A stretch of DNA of 64,000 nt from Latrodectus hesperus (lineage: Eukaryota; Arthropoda; Arachnida; Araneae; Theridiidae). The position numbers were made by a program, and so were the translations under genes. The stretch lies in assembly GCA_037975125.1 (NCBI GenBank), contig CM075862.1, forward strand, positions 37,519,524 through 37,583,523, read 5' to 3'. Shown here in pieces: positions 43,601-59,312 of this stretch; within the stretch, counting starts at the first letter, position 1, and each line of letters opens with the position of its first letter. The notes below the pieces were generated by a model. It saw only the letters and a list, made by a program, of their open reading frames with translations, searched no databases and was not told where the DNA came from.

Positions 43601-45324
43601 ATAAAGTTCACCAAATCAATTATCAAATATCATAAATTTCATGATGTTATTTCATAATTACAAAATTTATGTTCAATTGTAATCCGTTTGCAATATTGTT
43701 TAATATCACAAGTGAAGAACGATGTTCATTCTACCTTTAACTATGTATATGTTTTTTACGCATGCTATATTCAAATGGCATATATGTAGCGATAATTTTA
43801 CTGTTATTTTTCATTTGGATGTATTGCATACATTTGATCATTATTAAATTATGTTAAATTATATGAAAACTTTGACACTTAGAAAAAATTTATTTCTAGT
43901 TTTTTTTCAATTAATCCACTACGTTAGCAAGTAAATGTGCGTGTTCAAATTTTTAAGTATGTTACATAACAAAAGTAAAATTGTTGCGATTAATACATCA
44001 ATTTTTATTAAATATTTCGTTTATATTTTATAATTTATAAAATCATTTTCTAAACTAATTTAGTAATAAAAAAGTGAATGGTTTTAGTCTGATTAATATT
44101 TTAATCAAAACACATATGCAAGAATTAATATCCATTTATATACGGTAATAAAGAATAATAAATATCTGCATAAATGAGATTAAATGAAAAAATATATTAG
44201 AGGATAAAAATAGCTGTCCAAAAACTTTTTACAGAAGAAATAATTGCTTACATGAAGTGTTTTTCATATTAGAAAAATGTGCGTTATTGAAATTTGTATC
44301 CCACTTAATGGTCAGATGAATATGCGTGTGTGTGTGTTCCTTTTAAAAAATAAGGGAATGTTAATTGATATGGATTTTAAATACTAAGCTTAAATTACTA
44401 CAATTTTTATTCATTTATCATCAAATCGCAAATAAAGCGTGAGCTCATATACCAAGAAAACATAAAATAAAACAAATCCCAATAAAACATAAAAAGGAAA
44501 AGCACTTAATTCGTAAAAGTAAACTGAAGTATTTTTTTAATTTTGAAACTAAGAACATTAAAAATGCAGTTATAGTTAAGATGTTTTTTGGAAATTAATA
44601 TCACATTTAATAATAAATGTTTGTGATTAAGAGGATATTTTTGAAGTTGTTTTGTTCAAGGGTAACAGAACGCGAAATTATTTTAACTTATGAGAACTTT
44701 AAGAAAACATGTTAAAGGGAGATTAAAAATGTTATACTATTCACTTAAAAATACCTAAAATTGAAAATATGGTATTATTATTGTCCTTAAATTAAGATTT
44801 ATATATTAATCAATATTTTAATTTAATGTTTTTGAAATAAATAAAATAAAGTAATTTTAAAATGTATGATTAATTCATATATTAATCGAATCATACTGAT
44901 AATATACAGTCCTTCTAAAATTAGATTCAAAACCTCTTTTTTAACAAAATTTTCACTCATTTTTATTTTAAATTCTGTGTGTATAACTTAGGTATATAAA
45001 GTTCGAACAAAATATGTAGGATTTTAAGCACAATAGTTCATAATAGAGAAAATAATCATAAAAATAAGGAAAAGAGCATTTTTAAAAAATAACTTAAATA
45101 TTAACTGATTCATAGTGCATGTATAATAAATTCTTGAATCTTGCCAAATGTTTATTAGATATGATCTGTCTTCATTAATTAAAAGTTCTCCGTCACATAA
45201 GAATCATTTTCCTATGTAACACCCATAATTTGACACTTTTTTGAAAATTTTTTCCTGCTTTTGAAATATGACTTTTGAAAGTGGCATAAGGGGTTCAAAA
45301 ATAAATTTTAAATGTTTCACAATG
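43601..45324. other. AT-rich spacer, Helitron 3' end not located
   Basis: No CTRR terminus with a preceding hairpin could be marked with confidence. No gene was seen. Confidence 0.45.
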
Positions 45325-47545
<2,221 letters not shown>

Positions 47546-47549
47546 TACT

Positions 47550-48115
47550 AATTATTGTGGATCCATCTTGTAATTTCTCTGTTGTAAAAAGTTAATGACA
47601 TAATGAACTGTTTTAAGTGGCAATCTTTGTACATTTTTTGTTTACGATTTCAGTTATGATTAGTTAGGCAATTTTGCGAAGGCTGACATAGTACATCTTT
47701 AGCTAAATCACAAATTTTACTAGCAATAACATCATGTGTTAATATTTGAAAGAGATATGGGCTGAAATTGTGTTGTAAAAGTATCTCAAAACCTTGTTTC
47801 TACAATATCAATGGCTGCTAGCAAAATAGGTTTTTTCACCAGTGGTGTGAGGCTTCTTACAACAGGATATTTCATAATAAATTTGGTTAGTCATGATTAA
47901 AGCTTATTTATTCAGTCAAAGATTTTCTTTAAAAAATTAATTTTTGCTTTCTATATGGCAACAATTTTAAAAGCAATTTTTTAAACTTTTTGATATCTCA
48001 CTATATAATTTTTCCAAATGTCGTTTAATTTTATTACATTTCACCGCAAACACTTTAACTTTGGTGATTTCTTCTTCGCTTACTTTAGCACTGGTAAACC
48101 CAAAATTAAATATTT
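47550..48115 (-). pseudogene. hAT transposase with BED finger, relic
   Basis: On the minus strand, FGFTSAKVSEEE followed by CNKIKRHLEKLYSEI near 47,995-48,110 corresponds to a BED-type zinc finger; the usual form is N-K-L-K-R-H-L-E-x-x-H. About 130 bp downstream, CKKPHTTGEKPILLAAIDIV near 47,820-47,880 and FQPISLSNINT match the conserved K-K-P-H-T-I-G-E...L-P-A-A...I-S-L-S-N-N-T region of hAT transposases related to ZBED5 and SCAND3. The catalytic part is too decayed to follow. The first Cys pair of the BED finger is lost. No terminal inverted repeats or 8-bp duplications were identified. Confidence 0.7.
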
Positions 48116-51100
48116 TTGAGAATATGTTCCTGGTTATATTATAAGAACCTCACTCGAACGGGTACTTGTTGATGCTTGAGTGTCGTTTAATGTTCAATTA
48201 TAAATGCTTAAAAATGTATCTATGATTCCGCTTAAATCTGCTACCGTGAATATTTAATACAGCAACTTACAGTTGACATGAAAAGATACATAAAATACAC
48301 ATTTATGATACATTCGATAGCTATAAAATGATCCAATACTAGAATGAGACTTCCTGGAATAAAAACTGCCGTTATCCAATATTCTTTTCTGTTTGAGTAA
48401 ACATATGCTTACATCTGCGTACACTCAAGACGTTATCTTGTCTAAATTTCAGAATGTTCGAGACAAATCAGAACTCACGAAATGGCAAGAATATCCGACT
48501 TGGTGGATGCAAGAGCAATGAAAAAACAACGGATTTCTTTTTCAATGTTAAGTATTTGTCCTTCAAATGATAATAAATTTCCATATTCTTGGTGAATTTA
48601 TATAGTTTAATATTAAAAAGGTAACAATTAGCACCAAAATAGTCAAAATATGAAGTAGGCGTGACATAGGATTGAAAATAGTGCCATGTATACTAAAAGG
48701 TTGATTAATAAAATGACTATTCCTTTAAGATAATGACTTTCAGTATTCATGGCCCAATTTTCTATTGCGATTGAAAATTGGGGCATGAATATTTAAAGGT
48801 TGATTAAGAAAATGGCATTATGGAAAACGAAATATTCTGTACAGACTGATTTCTGTCTCATTCAAAACACTTTTTGAAATTGTCTAGAAAAAATTTGGCA
48901 ACAGCAAGACAAGCTCTTAGTTTTAAGAAAACATAAATCCCATGTAAATGTTATTATAAATTACTATTATATTTTAAGAAAAAAATATTAAATAAATAAA
49001 ATATAATATTCCTATGATCTGATTAATTCCACTCATAGTGAAATGAATTTTTTTGATATAAACTAAAAATATCTGCACTAAGCAGGACAAATATTATAAG
49101 AAATACTAATACAATCTGAGCATTATCCGTTTTATTTTATATTTGTGTAGATACAAAGATAGAAGTTTAAAATTTTTCGGTCTTACTAAAAGCAAGTAAT
49201 TGATGTATGGGATTGATGTAAAGAAAACACATTATCCCAACAAATTTGATTATTAATTTATATAGCGTTAAGAGCGCAAAAGGAAAAATCCATTGGGAGT
49301 ACTGATAAAAAGCATAACATACATTTCTATAAATACATATTATTTTCACAATGTTATTTTATTTTCAACAAGTCCTAAACAAGTCAATATTTCTCAGTCT
49401 GATTATAATAATTTTCAAAGTTTCTTAGCCTAATATCTCTTATAGCATACATAACATTTCTTTGCATAGGCATTGTATTTCCTCTGATTCCCATTGTAAA
49501 TCCAAGAAAACTATTGAGTAAAAAGTAGATAAATGAAGTTTTAGCAATTAACGATTGCTATTTTATGGGGGGTAGTAATTTAGGGTTATTTTACAAAAAT
49601 ACACATTAAAAACAAATACGTCGTTATTTTAAAAAAATACGAAGATTAAATATTCAAAAATCAAGTACGTCGTAATAACTATTTACGATTGAAATTTTTA
49701 ATAAACTGAAAAATAACAAAGCTGCTTCTTTTCAAAAGAACTAATGAGATTAAACCACATTAATAAGGCAATGTTACTGTTGGTTGTACATTTAATATCA
49801 AGATTTCTTGTTTTCTTTTGCCTTATTATTTTTCTCTATAATCTTGTTACTGGCAACATGCTTTATTTTACTATTGAGTGTATGAGTGGCAAGAGTTGTT
49901 CATGTTTATACTTCTGTAGAATAGCGTTCTTAGCCGCACAGTGCTGCAGGCATACCTTTATGTTAAATATTTCATGTTTAAAATTATCAATAAAGTTTTT
50001 ATACAAAGATGATGCTTTTTAGTTCAAGTCAACTCTCTCTAATTACCCATGCAAAATAAATATTTTTACTAGTATGTAAGTTTACATGAATTACTTTCCA
50101 ATTCCTCTTTTCAGTAAAAGTTTCTAATGAATAAAAGTCTGTGTGAAAACAAGTGAGACGAGAAACAATCATTAAAATTACTTTATCTTCTGTATAATTA
50201 TCAAGAAGAAGTTCAAACAAAATATTTACTTTTCTTTCAAATACATAATTTATTAAATTTATAAGCGTTCAGCTTCTGAGGATGTAAATACTTAACATGT
50301 GTCAATTTCACATGTCTTTTGTAGTATTATATAATTATAATTGGTTAACTAAAGCGTCATCTCTTAGAAAAAATAGCACAAAAACTTTACGTGTGTGTCA
50401 GTTTTAGAGATTCACAAATAGGAAGTTACAAAAAATTTAAAAGTACCATGAACTTTTCTTTGTAACTTCCATTTGAATAATTCTGTCTTAGCAGAGGCCC
50501 TTTAATTACTATTTACTAAGAGATTTGTGTTCAATAAATTGTATAACGTAAGAAAAGAGAAAGGATATTATAAAGTTTTGATTTTCGGGATACAAAAAAT
50601 CACATTCATACTTTTACGATTTCTAAATATAGATCCCTTTTATACTTAATCAGTTGACTATAAAAATTTAGCAGGTACTGTAATTTACTTCTGCAAAGAA
50701 GATTGACCTATCAGTTACAATGTCATATGTGGGACTCCAGGTAAAAAATGTTAATCGATATACATTTAAATTTGTCACATGACCATACTGCATACATAAC
50801 ATTATTCATTAATAATCTATGTAAGAAACTAATTTCTTGCTTGTTTCCTTATAAATGAACTAATTACCAAAGAAAAGTGTGGTAGAATTCGCAAAACATT
50901 TAAATTGTTAAAGATGGTAAATGCTTCATTATGTTTAAAATCGTAACTAATGATGGAAAATGCATATCATCTGTCTTACGCATCAAAAAGGCAAAGTATA
51001 GATCTTTGAATACAATTCCATTACTTTATTGGATTGGTGAAAAGAAAATGTAATATGATAAAATAATCGTATATTTTTTGAGAAGTACAAGACAAGTCGA

Positions 51101-52250
51101 ACCTATCAAATTGGAAGAACAGAATGTAATCATACCCATCTGGGGCACTACTAAGTCTCTTTCAGAATAACTGCAAAAAATGAACGATACAGAGCTCATG
51201 CTTCACTATGACAATTAATCTTCTCATTTTGCAAGATTTACAGTTGAGTTTCTTAGATAAAGTAAATAAAATTAATTGCCATATATTTAATTTACCTAGT
51301 TAAAAATAAATTTTGATTGTTTTATTCTAAAATAGAACATACGTGAATCCCGTGTTCAATTCGAAGAATAAATTTATAAAGCCACTATCGCATATTTTCA
51401 TTGACTTCAAAAAATGTTTTGATTAATTTATTTAATGGTAAATTGAACTAGAGAAGTACTTTGTAAAAAACAGAAAGACATTTTTGAACATTCCTAAAAT
51501 TCATCATTATATTTTTTTTAAATTTTATCCGTTTTTCAAAAATTTCATATTAATCATTATTAGAGTAAATTTCTATGAATTTAATAATTGCTTTTGATTA
51601 CGTAGGCAATTTATGATCAGTATATTTGTTTACTTAAAACAAATATACTTATCATAAAAACAAACTTCAGTATACATGAATTATAAAAGTTTATCATTTC
51701 ATTACTTTGGATGTTTCAGCATTAAAAAATGTAATACACAATTTTTTACATTTTTGATAAATTTATCTTTTAAAGTTGCCTCAATGAATAATGATGCAAC
51801 AATATATAATATGCCTACATGTATTAAAAGACATACGCAATTTTTCAGACTAGAGAAATATTATAGTTTTCTCAAAACAAGTAATAATTGAAAAATAATT
51901 ATTAAATTTTCAAGCTCTTAGCAAACTGACTAAAATTACAAATTACTTGTATTTTTTTCCAAATCAATAATTTAAGATGTTTACACTGCTGTGTATTAAT
52001 GTAGATCATGGCTGTTTTCGTTGAAAACTAAAATTTTCAACAAAATTTTTAACAGAAGCTTCTTTTCAGTATTTACATGATGACAATTATGGAATCAATA
52101 ATTGTAGACTGAAAACTTAAGCAATCTTTGAAAAAAATTTAAACTCAAAATTCACTGTTCAATTAAGTAAAGAAGTTTTAAAAAATAAATTAATATTAAA
52201 CATTGTTTCAAGCGAAAGCTGATATTATTGAAACATTGAGGTTCAGATAT
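48116..52250. other. AT-rich spacer with hairpins and a triplicated segment
   Basis: No gene supported. 48,674-48,820 holds three copies of a roughly 32-48-bp segment, two direct and one inverted. A 19-bp-arm hairpin with one mismatch lies at 51,612-51,653. ORFs at 49,744-50,022 and 51,676-51,891 show no recognisable domain. Confidence 0.5.
48674..48820. repeat. Triplicated segment, one copy inverted
   Basis: Copy 1 (48,674-48,720) and copy 3 (48,773-48,820) are direct repeats that share AAAGGTTGATTAA and a following AAAATG. Copy 2 (about 48,731-48,762) is inverted and forms an 18-bp stem with the start of copy 3 (one mismatch, 10-nt loop). No coding potential. Confidence 0.75.
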
Positions 52251-52261
52251 TTTCAAAAAGT

Positions 52262-52285
52262 AAAAAAAAAAAAAAAAAAAAAAAC
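52262..52285 (+). repeat. Poly(A) run
   Basis: About 23 consecutive A followed by CACTTGATG. It could be a retroposed tail, but no retroelement body could be identified upstream. A CTCTCTAGCT repeat follows at about 52,304-52,328. Confidence 0.8.
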
Positions 52286-54250
52286 ACTTGATGTAAAATG
52301 GGGACTCTCTCTCTAGCTCTCTAGCTCTGTCGTTATTTTTAAGCATTTACTATTTTTGTATCTTGGAGATTTATTTTATAAGATAAGAATTTAATTAAAA
52401 TATATTCTGAGATACATAAATAATATTCAGTTTTCTCAAGTCGTTAGAAATGCAAAGCTCAGGAGAATTTCTATTACACTAGACAAAATCGTGCGAAACA
52501 GTTTTGAAAAATTTGATTAAAATGCATCTTATTTAGTTTTTAATAAAATATTTAAATACTTGATAAATCAGTATTTTTAGTAAGAATATATATAATAGAC
52601 TTAGTGTTACTACAAGTTTTCTTAGTTTTGCTTTTGAAAATATGAAAATATTTATGAAACAGCGTTAATACGAAAATATTTGTTAAACAGCGTTTTGCGT
52701 TATATAATTATTAAACTTCTTTTACATTTAAAACAGCTTTATTTTTATACAAAATATTTTTAAGTAAATGATATATTTTTGAAAATTTTAAAACGTGTGA
52801 ATAAAATATTAATCTTAAAAAAGGTATTTATTTTGACTGTGAAACTAACTAGTTTCCTTTGATTCGTACTATGAAAATATCTATTGTGAATTTTAGTCAT
52901 TCAAGGTAAAACACAAATTGTTTTCCTTTTTTAAATGTATATATTTATAAAGTTTACTGTCAATTTAAAAAAATTTTAATTCTAAAAAAAGTAATAAAAT
53001 TAAATTGTGTATTTTATGCAGAAACATTTTTGTAAAGAAATATATTTCTATTTTATGTTTTTTTGCAGAATTATGAAGACAGATAATTATAAATATTAAG
53101 ATAATTATTGCTTAGTATTCAAATCAAGGGACATTTCAGTACTAGGGGAAATTCAATTCAGAGAGTGGTATGTCAAAGTTATAATGGAATTCATGTTAAT
53201 TTAAAAAAAAATAAGCATTTGAATTTTCAAGTAGACTATCCTTATAATCAACCTATTAGGAATTCAAAAAACTACATATTTTGCCACTGTTTTTTTTAAA
53301 GTTACCATTTAATGTAAAATGTAAATAATTTTGTGTGTACATTATGTTTATTAATATATTGATTTACATATCTTTTAAAATGAATAGTAATAAAAAAACA
53401 AAATTATGCAACTTCCATAATTCCTCATTACATATACAACATAATCTTGAATTTATTGCAAACAATTTTCTTTTTGTATATGCAATAAATTTTACAAAAG
53501 TATTTGAAAATTTTGATGTACTGATTACTGTGTACAAAATTTATATTGAAACAAACAAAATATTTCCCATTTGAAGACTGTTTGAAAATTGAAAAGAACT
53601 TAAGAAAATTTATAAATTCCATCCCTTCTAGAAATGCATATAATAAATTGGACTTTGTTCCTGAATTTCACATAAAATAGGTTTTCATGTATGCGTGTCA
53701 TGGTTTTACTTTTTTTTAATCAAAAAGTATGATTGTTTTCCTATTCTTGCTTTCGAAATGTTATCCATACTGTAGTTGGCAAAATGTTTTCAGATATATA
53801 TACAATAAAAAATTATATTAAATTATTTTCTGCATTTTATTATACAAGATATCATCTTTCTCATTTTGTTGGCTTCTAGTTTTAAATTATGATATCGCAA
53901 CAAGATGTAAAATAAACAAGTTTTATCAGGTGAGCTTTCACCGTTGTGCATGATTTTATTTTGGAACTTGAAAAAGTAAGAGCAGCCTTTCTCTTGTTTC
54001 TTAATTTTTTTAAAATATTTGTAAGCACTTTAATTAGAACTTCCATTTTAGAAATTAATATATTTCTCGCTTTTTTTTAAATCTTCGAAACTGAACACAT
54101 ATTAAATCTTACGGAGTCATGCACTTATTCATTTCAATTAATTTTATACTTAAATAAAATATGAAAATTAGATTGCCGTATCTGGTGCTCAAAAGAGTTA
54201 TAATGCATGCAGCAGTATTTTTAGAATAAATCACGAAAACGTGTTGTTAG
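52286..54250. other. AT-rich spacer
   Basis: Nothing recognised. ORFs at 53,108-53,299 and 53,335-53,574 have random AT-rich composition. Confidence 0.5.
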
Positions 54251-54254
54251 GGAG

Positions 54255-54995
54255 TATGGTACCCTCTTACAGACACACAGGCCACTCAGCGTAATTACAC
54301 ACAGATACACAGCGTGATTTCAAACTTAAAATATGACAGTTTGTTATTTACTGCAGCAATTGCTCTCACTCCTTCAGCAACGCTGTTTTCAATCCCTGGA
54401 TGTTTTCTGGAGGGGTTTTGCAAGTTACAATTGCCATTCCTAGAGTGTCTCACATATGCTCTATAAGGATGAAGTCTTTATAAGTGCTATGGTAAACAAT
54501 CCAGGAAATATAATTCCTTTCTAGAGATTCGTCTACCATAAGAGCTTCGTATGCATTCACTTTAACTTTCATTAAAATAAACTCATTGCCAACTGAGCCC
54601 GTGAGAAGGAGATCATAGGGCTTCAAATCTTCAACCCTGTACCTCATAGCAACCACATTGCCTCTATAAAAACATGGAAAAATGCGTGGTTATCTAATAT
54701 GATGCCTGATCATACCTTTAAAGCTTTGCCACTATTATGGTCGATTTTGCGGACAATAGCGTACAGGTAAGGGGTCCCTGGTTCTTGCATTATAGACCTA
54801 CAATGGAAATCTATGGTTAGGATGAACTGGGAGAGTAGAAAAATGGCAATCATCTATGATTGTCGTTGTTTAGAATGAATTTTCCCAAGCTTGCTCTCAG
54901 TAGATATATTTTCCTGGGACTGTTTTCATAAGATGCACAAGAACGCTTTACTCTAATTGGAATACTCTACACATCTGGACTTGAGATTGGTCTGC
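54255..54995 (-). pseudogene. Tc1-like transposase relic
   Basis: Following the minus strand across frames, LSQFILTIDFHCRSIMQEPG near 54,780-54,830 corresponds to the first catalytic region, normally S-D-E-S-R-F...R-E-P-G-T; the catalytic Asp is not preserved. KALKV, stop, SGIILDNHAFFHVF near 54,690-54,730 matches the W-A-G-I-S block. GNEFILMKVKVNAYEALMVD near 54,540-54,600 sits where M-D-D-N-A-R-P-H-R-A is expected, with the Asp pair replaced. TPPENIQGLKTALLKE near 54,375-54,420 matches the C-terminal helix. Gene start and inverted ends are not visible. It is older than the 28.3-kb copy and belongs to another Tc1 lineage. Confidence 0.75.
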
Positions 54996-55029
54996 TTCGA
55001 GCCTCCTTACAGAACTCTATCCCATTTCC

Positions 55030-55360
55030 TCATCTAAATGCTAGTTACTACTCATTTTGTTCCAACGGTGGGCACTTGGGTGACGAACCCTATTCTACAA
55101 CAAGGCCAGAAACTGCTACTGATTTGTCGTCACCCAGCGGGCGCCTGTGAACCAAGTTATGGAGGGGAGTAGCGTTGCCCTCGCCATACCCCCACAAACC
55201 CGTTTATAGGATGAGCCATATTCTTGCATCATCACAGAAGAAAGGACAGAGAAACATAGAGAGAACAGTGAAAGAAACAGTGAAGTCCAAACCACGGTTT
55301 ACGCCCGGGACCCACAGCTCAGAATTCAGGAATGCTAACCACTCAGCCACCGGTCGTCGG
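55030..55360 (-). mobile_element. Second tRNA-derived SINE, minus strand
   Basis: Read on the minus strand from 55,360 the head is CCGGTGGCTGAGTGGTTAGC, an A-box-like start typical of tRNA-derived SINEs. It continues with GTGGGTCCCGGGCGTAAACC where a B-box is expected, here degenerate. A body of about 250 bp follows, GC-richer than its surroundings, including GGGGGTATGGCGAGGGCAAC and GCGCCCGCTGGGTGACGAC. The body differs from the SINE at 12.0 kb, so this is a separate family. The 3' end is uncertain. Confidence 0.65.
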
Positions 55361-55637
55361 TTATTACTCATTGATACTTTAATTTAGTTCAATTGATTGC
55401 TGCACAAGAACATTGAAAAGCTCGGCTAAGTGTGATAGAGAAACGAATGTGTATTTTCCAACGGTCGCTTATAAAGGCTGTTCCTCTACTGGCTCCCCAC
55501 ACACATACCTGCATCCTAATGTATACAAAGTATATGATTTGTATCTTTGTCTTGAACTAATATGTTTATATTTCATTCAGTTCTTTTCAGAAATTCAACA
55601 AAATATACAAATATCTAAATTCTGAACACAACAGTGC

Positions 55638-55693
55638 CAAGTTACATAAATTTACATAATCCAATATTAGATTATGTAAATTTATGTAACTTG
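55638..55693. repeat. Perfect 24-bp-arm inverted repeat
   Basis: Arms at 55,638-55,661 and 55,670-55,693 are exact reverse complements (each includes GTTACATAAATTTACATAAT or its complement) around the 8-nt loop CAATATTA. As RNA it would form a perfect stem. Confidence 0.95.
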
Positions 55694-58500
55694 ATGTTAC
55701 TAATATACAATGCAAAATAAAAATTTATGCCTATACATTGAATCAAAGCGAACATAAAAGATTTATTTTATACTGTTGAGATATGAGCGGCATATCAATG
55801 CAGGAGATTATCTGTATTGAAAAGGATAAACTATTGTGGAGCGTCAATCAAAATCTAAATATCATTGTATCGTGTCTTGTTCAGCATAAAGTTAAATAAA
55901 AAAATCTTATATTAATATTTGAAATAATAAAATGTGGAATATCACAGGGTACCTATGTTCCCAAAAAGATATGTTTTCACACTAAATTATAGTTGTATTA
56001 AATATTTTATCATTCTTTAATACACAAAAATAAAAATTCTTCGCTAATGGGTACAGAATAAAGAAGTGTATCATGTATTTTTGATAATTTTATAAATAAA
56101 CTAAAATAAAGGAATTAAAAGAAAATGCATAAAAAAAGTTACAAATTATAATCTGCGTTAGATGATTATAGACAGTTAAGCAACACACTAATACATTTGT
56201 TTTTAATTGCAATTAAAATAAATAATTTTCAACACTTCATCCTGCATAGAGTATTTTAAAAAACTATAAGTAAACTGAATTTTTATAATTCACTTTTTTC
56301 TTGTTCACACGTTTTTAGTAATTTGTTGCGATCACTGACATATTGATCGATTATATTTGAACTACATCTATAAACAAAAAAATTGTTTTTACAAAACATT
56401 TGCAATAAAATAAAATGTAATTCATTGTTATTATTTAATTACATTTGTCTTTATTTGTTAATAAAAAATAGTAACAGGAAGCAGGAATGCTTTGAGAATT
56501 TTAAGTAAGTAATAGATCTTAGATCTTTACATATTCAGAATGTATCAAAAGAATATATATATATAACAGCAATGACTTATAAGAAGACAAAATTTTAAAT
56601 CATTGAAGCATATTTGTAGTTTAAAATAAAAAGAAAATTATCAATAGATCAAAATATTTAGGAGAAATTTTTAAAATCTGATTTTATACAACATAGGAAA
56701 CTTAAAATATTAAAAATTCTAAAATGCATTACCAATTCAGTTTTATCAAACTATTTTTTGTAAAACAACATGTTTTGTTTAATGTATGCTTCGCAAGGTA
56801 TTTGTACATTGAACATAATGAAAGACGTTCCACTGTATTTATTTATTATTCAATTCAAAGCATTATTAAATTTCTTGGATAATATTCATTGTATTTTTAC
56901 TGAAATGATTTACTGTAAAATAAGTTGTAAACTATATTGAAAAAAGTATTTCAGAAGAAATCTAGAATAGAAAACTTCATAAACTAGAGATAAATCATCA
57001 AAATAATAAGTTACCTAGAAAATAATATTTCAAAAATTTGAAAATATGTATATACTAAAAAACAGCTTCCTTATAATAAAAAGCAGCAAACACTCATTTA
57101 ATTTCAGAAAATTTAAAGCAAAGATTAAAATAAATTACTTTTAATAGTCTGCAAGATCCAAACAAAATTATTGTTTTTATATTAATTGGCATATTAAGAA
57201 CTTAATACAACAGGAACCAATTAAAATAATGAAATGTTTCTCAGTAAATCATAATAAGGATCGTTGAAAAAAATCATTACAAACAGCTTGTATTAATTTG
57301 TTTTATGTAAAACTAATACTACTATTATTTTAATTTAGGAAATAATTGAAATAAAATGAACAGAACAATAATTAAGTAATAATTTAACTTTAAAAAATTA
57401 TTTATTTATTTCTACTCTGATTTACTTAATTTATTTCAAATTTTTGTTTGATTGAGAATGCGGTACAATAAATCATAAATATTCTTATACTTTAAGGTTA
57501 CATTATTTTTAATTATTTTATTGATGACTGACACTTGACTGAAAGAAAAATTTTAAGTTTTATAAAGAAAGCAATTCATTATTAATACAATTTTTAATTC
57601 ATTTTGTTAGGAGATACTTTGTTAAGAGATAAGATATTTCATTTGTATAGAGATACATTGAAAGAATTTTGGAAAATTACATTTTTGATAAATTGTGATT
57701 AATAATCAAAATTACTAAATTGTTTTCACATTTTTGAAAATTTATGCAAATGTTTAATGAATTCATATATATTATTATCTATGATGTCCTAACAACTTAA
57801 TCAAATTTTAATAATTAAAAATTAATCATATATATTGATTGATTTCAATATTTGCTTTCAAATTTATGCGTACATAACATTTAAATCAATCATTCAGAAT
57901 AAAAAATTATTTATATCTGAATTATTATTAAAACATAAAATTATTGAACTTCTACAACTTAAAATCAGAACCCATGAAAATCAAAAAGAATATCAGAAAT
58001 GCAATTTAAAATTGTATATAAATGGTTTTTATGCATTTCGATGTATGTAGTAGAAAATAAAATATAATGCTAAAAATAAAAGCATAAAGAAATGAAAAAT
58101 TTTAATCCATGGATGAAGATAATGTTAATAGCTATATAATTTGAATTTCACAAAAAAATTTTCTTGTAATTTTTAAATTTTGGTACTCAGATATTTTCAT
58201 GTACGTTTTCGTAAACCTATTATTAATAAAAACAGCAAAGGTCTTTTATTAAAATAATCTTGATAATTTTCCGTAAACCATTCTAATTTTAAAGGTGGTT
58301 TAATAAATAATAAAATGTTATAATTTTCACATAAAAACACAAATTTATGTTATATTTACTTAAACTTATTCTGGTATTTTGATATGAGAGTTTTATTTGC
58401 TGTTTGCTTGTATTTTCTCCGTCATTAAATGGACAAAATTTGATGTTTTCATAGACCACATTCCAAATCTAAATGTGTTTGCAAAAATTAAAAACGTGCA
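55694..58500. other. AT-rich spacer
   Basis: No protein-like frame, repeat or RNA gene was recognised. The ORF at 57,835-58,050 is random-looking. Confidence 0.5.
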
Positions 58501-58506
58501 ATTGCT

Positions 58507-59312
58507 CACTAGGGTGGAGTGAAAAAAACTTTTTTTTCTTTTCGATTTGCTATAGTACGTATAAGTTGTCTAGGGTGGTAGTATAAAAGACATATATTTT
58601 TTTTTGAAATAGGATATCTTCCGATTGCGCATGTACCTTAAATATTCAAAAACTCAACAAAAATTGAAGATTTTCAACAATTAAAAGACATTTATAAAAA
58701 TTCATATTTTCTCATGCTATACCCTGAATTTCAAATGTATGACATAAATGAGAATGATAAAAAGAAATTAATGAAAACATGTAATATCTTCCGGTCGCGC
58801 ATGTACAGAAATTTTTCGAATATTTAAAATTTTTCAAGTCGTTCTTCCTAAAATAAAAAAATAAAATAAAAAATTCAATTAGTTTTGGCGTGATATCGTA
58901 TTAAAAATTAGTATTCAGATAATTAGATATGCATTTTTTAATGTGTAGTGCATTCCAATCATGTATATATATATTGGATTTTGCTTACAAATCGATCAAC
59001 TGAGAGAAAAAATCTACGAATCTTATGGGGTCATTCTATGGTTATTGAATTGCTTTAAAACATACAATTAAAGGGCATTTAATTACATTTTCTATGCAAT
59101 ATTAACTACATTATATTCAGTGCATTACTTGTGTCCTTCACCAGAGAGTTCATTCATCTGAGTGACGTGTTAGTTTGTTGCTAGGCAACATGCGACATGC
59201 GACGTGATAACGATATGATTATCAGTTTAAGATAAAAAGCCAGTATGATATGTACTGTGTTTGCTGCTCTTTTGTTAATTTATTTATGAATATTTTCAAT
59301 CTTGTTTTAAAA
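58507..59312 (+). repeat. Repeated leader upstream of the 59.3-kb gene relic
   Basis: Two copies of a 23-mer of the form ATATCTTCCG..GCGCATGTAC lie at 58,614-58,636 and 58,784-58,806 with two differences. Two copies of CTAGGGTGG lie at about 58,509 and 58,570. The leader starts CACTAGGGTGGAGTG. It could be the terminal and subterminal region of a mobile element carrying the downstream gene. No inverted counterpart was found after the gene. Confidence 0.5.

Noticed and set aside
52262..52285. Poly(A) run as proof of a retrogene
   Set aside because: No coding or retroelement body was recognised upstream and no target duplication was seen.
58507..58530. CACTAGGGTGG as the terminus of a CACTA or Chapaev transposon
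   Set aside because: No inverted counterpart (CCACCCTAGTG) was found downstream of the gene, so the superfamily cannot be named.
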